From Citromicrobium sp. JLT1363 (GTDB lineage: Bacteria; Pseudomonadota; Alphaproteobacteria; Sphingomonadales; Sphingomonadaceae), in the NCBI RefSeq assembly GCF_000186705.1, contig NZ_AEUE01000007.1:62001-126000 (forward strand): 64,000 bases of DNA, read 5' to 3'. Made by a program: the position numbers and the translations under genes. The stretch's first letter is position 1; each line of letters begins with the position of its first letter. The notes under the pieces are model-generated. The model was not told the origin of the DNA. It made no database searches and saw nothing but the letters and a program-made list of their open reading frames with translations. Shown here one piece after another: positions 59,501 through 64,000 of this stretch.

Positions 59501-61324
59501 ATGTGCGGCATTATCGGAATTATCAGCGAAACCCCGGTGGCGGATCGCCTGGTCGATGGCCTGAAGCGGATGGAATACCGCGGCTATGATTCCTCGGGCG
59601 TGTGTACGATCGACGACGGGCAGATGATCCGCCGCAGGGCGGAAGGAAAGCTGGCCAACCTGGTCGAGGTGCTGAAGGACAGTCCCGCCCCCGGCACCAT
59701 CGGCATCGCTCACACGCGCTGGGCAACGCATGGCGCGCCGACCGAAGCCAATGCGCACCCCCACGCGGGCAAGGCCGCCGCGCTGGTCCATAACGGCATT
59801 ATCGAGAATTTCCGCACCCTGCGCGACGAGCTGAACGCGGATGGCTATACCGCGCAGAGCGAGACCGACAGCGAAGTGGTCGCACTGCTGGTCAGCCGCG
59901 AGGTGGAGCGCGGCGCGTCGCCCGAAGAAGCGGTTCGTACGGTTCTCCCCCGCCTGCGCGGTGCCTTCGCGCTGGCGATCGTTTTCCCTGACCAGCCGGA
60001 CAGGATCATCGGCGCGCGGCTCGGCTCGCCGCTGGTGATCGGCCACGGCGAGGGCGAGATGTTCATCGGATCGGACGCGCTGGCGCTGGCGCCGCTGACC
60101 CAGCGCATTTCCTACCTGGAGGAGGGCGACTGGGCGGTCGTCACCCGCGAGGGCGTGCAGGTGCATGACGCGGAGGGCAACGAAGTAGAACGCGAAATCG
60201 TCGCCTCGGGCGCCAGTGCCGCGGCCGTGGAGCGGGGCAACTACCGCCACTTCATGCAGAAGGAGATCTTCGAACAGCCCACCGTGGTTGCCCAGACGCT
60301 CTCCAGCTATGTGCGCCAGGCGGACCAGACCGTCGCCCTGCCACAGATGGATTTCGACCTCTCCAGCATCGACCGGATGACCATCGTCGCCTGCGGCACG
60401 TCCTATTATGCCGGGATGGTCGGCCGCTACTGGATCGAACAGTTCGCGCGCGTGCCGGTCGACATCGATGTGGCGAGCGAGTTTCGCTATCGCGAGCCGC
60501 CGCTGCCCAAGGGCGGGCTCGCGCTGTTCATTTCGCAGAGCGGGGAGACCGCCGACACGCTGGCCGCGCTGCGATACTGCAAGGCGCAGGGGCAGACGAT
60601 CGCCGCCATCGTCAACGTGCCCACCAGCACCATGGCGCGCGAGGCGGACCTGCTGCTGCCGATCCACGCCGGGCCGGAGATCGGTGTCGCATCGACCAAG
60701 GCTTTCACCTGCCAGCTGGCAGTGCTCGCCGCGCTTGCCGCGAAGCTGGCGGTGGTGAAGGGCCAGATGGAACGCGCCGAGGAACAGGAGGTGGTGCGCC
60801 ACCTGCTCGAAGCGCCCGCCTGCCTCAACCAGGCGCTCGACCATGACGACGACATTGCGGCGATGGCCCACACCATCGCCCCGGCGCGCGACGTGCTGTA
60901 TCTCGGGCGCGGAGCAGACTTCCCGATGGCGCTGGAAGGCGCGCTCAAGCTGAAGGAAATCAGCTATATCCACGCCGAAGGCTATGCCAGCGGAGAGATG
61001 AAGCACGGCCCCATCGCGCTGATCGACGAGGATGTACCGGTGGTCGTGATCGCGCCCAGCGGCCCGCTGTTCGAAAAGACCGTCTCCAACATGCAGGAGG
61101 TGCGCGCGCGCGGCGGGCAGGTGGTGCTCATTTCGGATGCGGACGGCCTCGCGGAAGCGGGCGAGGGGTGCCTCGCCACGATCGAGATGCCCAAGGTGCA
61201 CCCCCTGATCGCGCCGCTGGTGTATGCCGTGCCGGTACAACTGCTGGCCTATCACGTGGCGCTGGTGAAGGGCACCGATGTCGATCAGCCGCGCAACCTC
61301 GCCAAATCGGTGACGGTCGAATAG
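59501..61324 (+). CDS. glmS: Glucosamine-6-phosphate synthase (glutamine-hydrolysing)
   Basis: 607 aa, the standard length. The N-terminal glutaminase starts CGIIGI with the nucleophile Cys2 exposed after Met removal. Two SIS domains follow: CGTSYYAGMVGRYWIEQ with SQSGETADTL and STKAFTCQL, and LGRGADFPMALEGALKLKEI. It makes the first precursor for peptidoglycan and LPS amino sugars. No GlmS ribozyme (a Gram-positive feature) is expected or seen. RapZ, which controls glmS in E. coli, is also in this window. Confidence 0.96.
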   Translation: MCGIIGIISETPVADRLVDGLKRMEYRGYDSSGVCTIDDGQMIRRRAEGKLANLVEVLKDSPAPGTIGIAHTRWATHGAPTEANAHPHAGKAAALVHNGIIENFRTLRDELNADGYTAQSETDSEVVALLVSREVERGASPEEAVRTVLPRLRGAFALAIVFPDQPDRIIGARLGSPLVIGHGEGEMFIGSDALALAPLTQRISYLEEGDWAVVTREGVQVHDAEGNEVEREIVASGASAAAVERGNYRHFMQKEIFEQPTVVAQTLSSYVRQADQTVALPQMDFDLSSIDRMTIVACGTSYYAGMVGRYWIEQFARVPVDIDVASEFRYREPPLPKGGLALFISQSGETADTLAALRYCKAQGQTIAAIVNVPTSTMAREADLLLPIHAGPEIGVASTKAFTCQLAVLAALAAKLAVVKGQMERAEEQEVVRHLLEAPACLNQALDHDDDIAAMAHTIAPARDVLYLGRGADFPMALEGALKLKEISYIHAEGYASGEMKHGPIALIDEDVPVVVIAPSGPLFEKTVSNMQEVRARGGQVVLISDADGLAEAGEGCLATIEMPKVHPLIAPLVYAVPVQLLAYHVALVKGTDVDQPRNLAKSVTVE

Positions 61325-61362
61325 TTCGGGCCCCCGGTCGGCACTTTACCGGGAACTAACCA

Positions 61363-63741
61363 TTGCGCCTTAAGGCGTGGCGAGTGATCGACAATGCGCC
61401 AATCGACGAACGGACTCTACGTCAGAAACTGCCCGTAAGGGCGGTGCTGGGTCTCGCGCCGGGGCCCGACCTGAACTGGCCGCGCCTGTGGATGTTGCAG
61501 CACCGCGAACTGGCCAGGCTGATGGTCCCGCGGATCGCCTGCCATGCCGTGGGCGCTCTGCTCGCAGCGGTGATGTTCTTCCGCTTCGTGCCGCTGCCTC
61601 TGCTTGTCTGCTGGCTCGTCTGGCTCACCGTCAGCGTCTATATCTATACGCAGACCGATGCCCAGTTCCTGCGGAGCGACAAGCCCGCGCTCAACGGGCG
61701 AGAGGCGCGCGGACACCTGGTGGGCAGCATCATGCTGGGGGTCGGTTGGGCAAGCCTGATGCCGCTTCTCCAGCTGGTTGCCGGACCGGAGATTGCCATA
61801 CGCGGCCTGATCCTGGGCGCGGGGATCGCCGTGGGCTGCGTGGTGCTGATGGGGGTGGTGCCGCTGAGTGCACTGGCCTTCTCCGGCCTGCTGACGATCG
61901 GTGCCGCCACCGGCTTCTGGCTGGCGGGCAGTACAGAAATGATTGTTTTCGTAGGCTTTTTCGCTTTCTTCGGATTCGGTTCGATCTGGATCAGGGCACA
62001 GGATTTCCTGCGCTTCGCCATCGCGGAGACCGCGCTGGTGGAAAAGACGCACACGGTTTCCCTGCTGCTGCGCGAATTCGAGGAGAACGAGGCGGACTGG
62101 CTGTGGCAGATCGACAAGAGCCGCCGGGTGCGCTCGGCCTCGCCGCGATTTGCCTTTGCGATGAATGCCACGCCTTCCGAACTGGAGGGGAAGGCATTCT
62201 TCGAACTGATCTCGGACGACGATTGGGAGAGCGGCCCGGGCGCGGATTCGCTGCGCATGCTGGCCGATCATCTCAATGCGCGCGAGAACTTCTCCAACCT
62301 CATGGTCCGTGTGAAGATCGATGGCATGCCGCGGTGGCTCGAACTCTCCGGTACGCCCATCCTGGGGGAGAAGGGCGAATATCTCGGGTATCGCGGGGTG
62401 GGATCGGATGTCACCGAACAGCGCAAGTCTTCGGAGAAGATCGCGTACCTCGCCCGCTACGACACGCTGACCGGGCTGCCCAATCGCCTGATGCTGCACG
62501 AAGCGCTGGGCGAGGCGATGGAAGAGGCCCGCGACATGCGCCGCCGCTGCGCCTTCGTCATGATCGATCTCGACCGGTTCAAGGCAGTCAACGATTCGCT
62601 TGGCCACCAGATCGGCGATCGCCTGCTCGAACAGGTATCCGGGCGGCTCGCGGAGATTGCCGGTGAAAACGAGCTATGCGGGCGGCTTGGCGGTGACGAG
62701 TTCGGCATCGTCGTGCGCGATGCGTGCGATTTCGGCGCGGTCGATTCGCTCGCCCGCAAGGTGATCGAGCGGCTGTCGCAGCCTTACGAGGTTGATGCCC
62801 ATACGCTGTTTGTGGGGGCCAGCGCGGGTTCCGCGCTCGCTCCGCGCGATGGCAAGACGGTCGAGGATCTGATGCGCAACGCAGACCTCGCGCTCTATCG
62901 CGCGAAGGACGGCGGGCGCGGCGTGCACTTCCCCTACGAGCCTTCTCTGCACGCCGACGCGGAAGAGCGCCGGCAGCTGGAATTCTCGCTGCGCAAGGCG
63001 CTGGAGAAGGACGAGCTGCTGCTCAACTTCCAGCCGGTTGTCGATGCGAAGACCGAACAGGTCGTCAGTTTCGAGGCGCTGATCCGCTGGCAAAGTGAGG
63101 AGCATGGGCTGGTCAGCCCGGGCAAGTTCATTCCGCTGGCGGAGGACACGCGCCTGATCGTGCCGATCGGCACATGGGTGCTGAAACAGGCCTGCAAGGA
63201 AGCGATGGCCTGGCCCGGTCACGTGAAGGTCAACGTCAACGTCTCACCCGAACAGCTGGTGGAGCCCGATTTCGTCTCTACCGTCGTGGATGCACTGACC
63301 CGCAGCGGACTCGACCCCCGGCGGCTGGAGATCGAGGTGACGGAGAGCATTTTCCTCAGCGATGCGGAAGTTGCTCGCGTGGCGCTGGCGCAGGTGATGG
63401 CGCTGGGCTGTCAGGTCGCGCTCGACGATTTCGGCACCGGCTATTCCTCGCTCGGCTATCTGCGAAAACTGCAGTTTTCCACCATAAAGGTCGATCGCAG
63501 CTTCGTGCAGGGCGCGGCGCAGGGCAGCAGCGAGAGCCTGGCCATCGTGCGCGCTGTGGTCGCCATGGCGCACAGCCTGGAGATGAAGACCACGGCGGAA
63601 GGCGTGGAAAGCGAGGAAGAGGCGCGGCTCGTCAGGACCATGGGGTGCGACCGCATCCAGGGCTTCTATTTCGGTCGCCCGATGTCATCCGACGATGCGC
63701 GGTCGCTGTTCCAGACCGATTACCGCGAGCTGCGGGCCTAG
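61363..63741 (+). CDS. Membrane-bound GGDEF-EAL protein with PAS domain
   Basis: 792 aa from TTG 61363; GTG 61384, with AAGG 8 nt upstream, is an equally good start. Order: about five to six membrane helices (55-210), a PAS domain (about 240-350), GGDEF (443-447, catalytic motif intact) and EAL (571-573) with DDFGTGYSS and the late lysine in TIKVDRSF also intact. Both cyclic-di-GMP synthesis and breakdown look possible. No RxxD inhibitory site precedes GGDEF. A 12-bp palindrome CGCCTTAAGGCG (61366-61377) lies between the two candidate starts. Confidence 0.92.
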   Translation: MRLKAWRVIDNAPIDERTLRQKLPVRAVLGLAPGPDLNWPRLWMLQHRELARLMVPRIACHAVGALLAAVMFFRFVPLPLLVCWLVWLTVSVYIYTQTDAQFLRSDKPALNGREARGHLVGSIMLGVGWASLMPLLQLVAGPEIAIRGLILGAGIAVGCVVLMGVVPLSALAFSGLLTIGAATGFWLAGSTEMIVFVGFFAFFGFGSIWIRAQDFLRFAIAETALVEKTHTVSLLLREFEENEADWLWQIDKSRRVRSASPRFAFAMNATPSELEGKAFFELISDDDWESGPGADSLRMLADHLNARENFSNLMVRVKIDGMPRWLELSGTPILGEKGEYLGYRGVGSDVTEQRKSSEKIAYLARYDTLTGLPNRLMLHEALGEAMEEARDMRRRCAFVMIDLDRFKAVNDSLGHQIGDRLLEQVSGRLAEIAGENELCGRLGGDEFGIVVRDACDFGAVDSLARKVIERLSQPYEVDAHTLFVGASAGSALAPRDGKTVEDLMRNADLALYRAKDGGRGVHFPYEPSLHADAEERRQLEFSLRKALEKDELLLNFQPVVDAKTEQVVSFEALIRWQSEEHGLVSPGKFIPLAEDTRLIVPIGTWVLKQACKEAMAWPGHVKVNVNVSPEQLVEPDFVSTVVDALTRSGLDPRRLEIEVTESIFLSDAEVARVALAQVMALGCQVALDDFGTGYSSLGYLRKLQFSTIKVDRSFVQGAAQGSSESLAIVRAVVAMAHSLEMKTTAEGVESEEEARLVRTMGCDRIQGFYFGRPMSSDDARSLFQTDYRELRA

Positions 63742-63768
63742 CCTTCGTGCCGACGTCTGCCGGCCTGT

Positions 63769-64000
63769 TCAGGCCGTGGCGGCGAGACTTTCCATCACCG
63801 AGGCAAACAGGCGGCGCCCGTCGGTGCCGCCGTGCGCCGCGTCGATCGCGCGCTCGGGGTGCGGCATCATGCCCAGCACATTGCCACCATCGTTCACGAT
63901 GCCCGCAATGTCGCGGCGCGATCCGTTGGTGGCGTGCAGGTAGCGGAACACCACCCGCCCGTCGCCTTCGAGCCGGTCCAGCGTGGTTTCGTCGGCGAAA
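63769..64000 (-). CDS. purQ: Phosphoribosylformylglycinamidine synthase subunit PurQ (3' part only)
   Basis: The last 76 codons are in the window; the gene continues past position 64000. The segment [22 protein letters not shown], here trimmed to its key part [13 protein letters not shown], is the conserved PurQ C-terminus with the glutaminase His-x-Glu (HPE). [15 protein letters not shown] precedes it. PurQ provides ammonia from glutamine in the fourth step of purine synthesis. It is convergent with the GGDEF-EAL gene, 27 nt apart. Confidence 0.9.
   Translation of the reverse strand, partial: FADETTLDRLEGDGRVVFRYLHATNGSRRDIAGIVNDGGNVLGMMPHPERAIDAAHGGTDGRRLFASVMESLAATA

Noticed and set aside
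59500-59501. Search for a riboswitch or ribozyme before glmS
   Set aside because: Only 1 nt separates glmS from the upstream gene, so there is no leader in which one could sit.
59375-61255. 626-codon minus-strand frame inside glmS
   Set aside because: It is antisense to intact glmS, with shadow-type composition.
61351-61377. Possible CtrA box (CTAACCATTGCGCCTTAA) near the GGDEF-EAL start
   Set aside because: The half-sites are 10 nt apart instead of 7, and the first half is CTAA, so the match is too weak.

Overview
The window looks like the chromosome of an alphaproteobacterium of the Sphingomonadales, most likely an Erythrobacteraceae relative. Supporting points are the high GC content with strong G/C preference at third codon positions, the ChvG/ChvI - PckA - RapZ - EIIA(Man) - HPr block, a CcrM-type methyltransferase with GANTC sites in its leader, an aa3-type cytochrome oxidase subunit IV next to a three-part PntA1/PntA2/PntB transhydrogenase, and an SO2930-type diheme cytochrome beside a beta-helix protein. 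The genus call is inference. I see no rRNA, tRNA, CRISPR array, prophage or insertion sequence. Genes are densely packed, with many 1-4 nt overlaps that suggest translational coupling.

Layout. 1-5.4 kb: a repetitive acidic/Pro-Ala-rich protein (cut by the window edge), a YpfJ-type zinc peptidase, 3-hydroxybutyrate dehydrogenase, an M28 lipoprotein peptidase and PhoU. 5.5-12.3 kb: a TrmH-type methyltransferase, then the regulatory PTS block (HPr, EIIA, RapZ), the ChvG/ChvI two-component system and, divergently, PEP carboxykinase; hprK is not at this locus. 12.5-22.5 kb: a DUF885 lipoprotein, TonB behind an RBS-sequestering inverted repeat, an alpha/beta hydrolase, two NifS-like cysteine desulfurases and a [2Fe-2S] ferredoxin, a DUF4349 lipoprotein, an MscS channel and a PfpI-family protein. 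22.6-34.7 kb: ParC, a minus-strand housekeeping run (CCA-adding enzyme, CoA-type Nudix, DUF1285, GNAT, PQQ-type sugar dehydrogenase), RNase HII, an SDR, a Ca/Na antiporter, CcrM and an AraC-type regulator.

35-43 kb: an envelope-glycosylation cassette (GT2, GtrA, GT39-like), FolP coupled to an SGNH-fused acyltransferase, an SDR and an NtrC-like regulator whose GAFTGA and arginine-finger positions are altered. 44-51 kb: CoxIV and a pnt operon containing PH-domain, PDZ and 57-aa membrane protein genes, then the beta-helix/diheme cytochrome pair. 51-64 kb: a racemase-family protein lacking one catalytic residue, dGTPase, a coupled run of an NAD(P)-binding protein, an ABA4-like protein, an ICMT-like protein and a DUF938 methyltransferase, an entericidin, two EamA transporters flanking CpaF, GlmS, a GGDEF-EAL protein and the 3' end of purQ.

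No large novel defence or mobile system is apparent. The most interesting signals are regulatory (tonB leader hairpin, ccrM GANTC cluster, degenerate NtrC-like activator) and architectural (expanded pnt operon, ABA4-type cluster, missing hprK). All domain calls come from reading motifs by eye; no database search was run.
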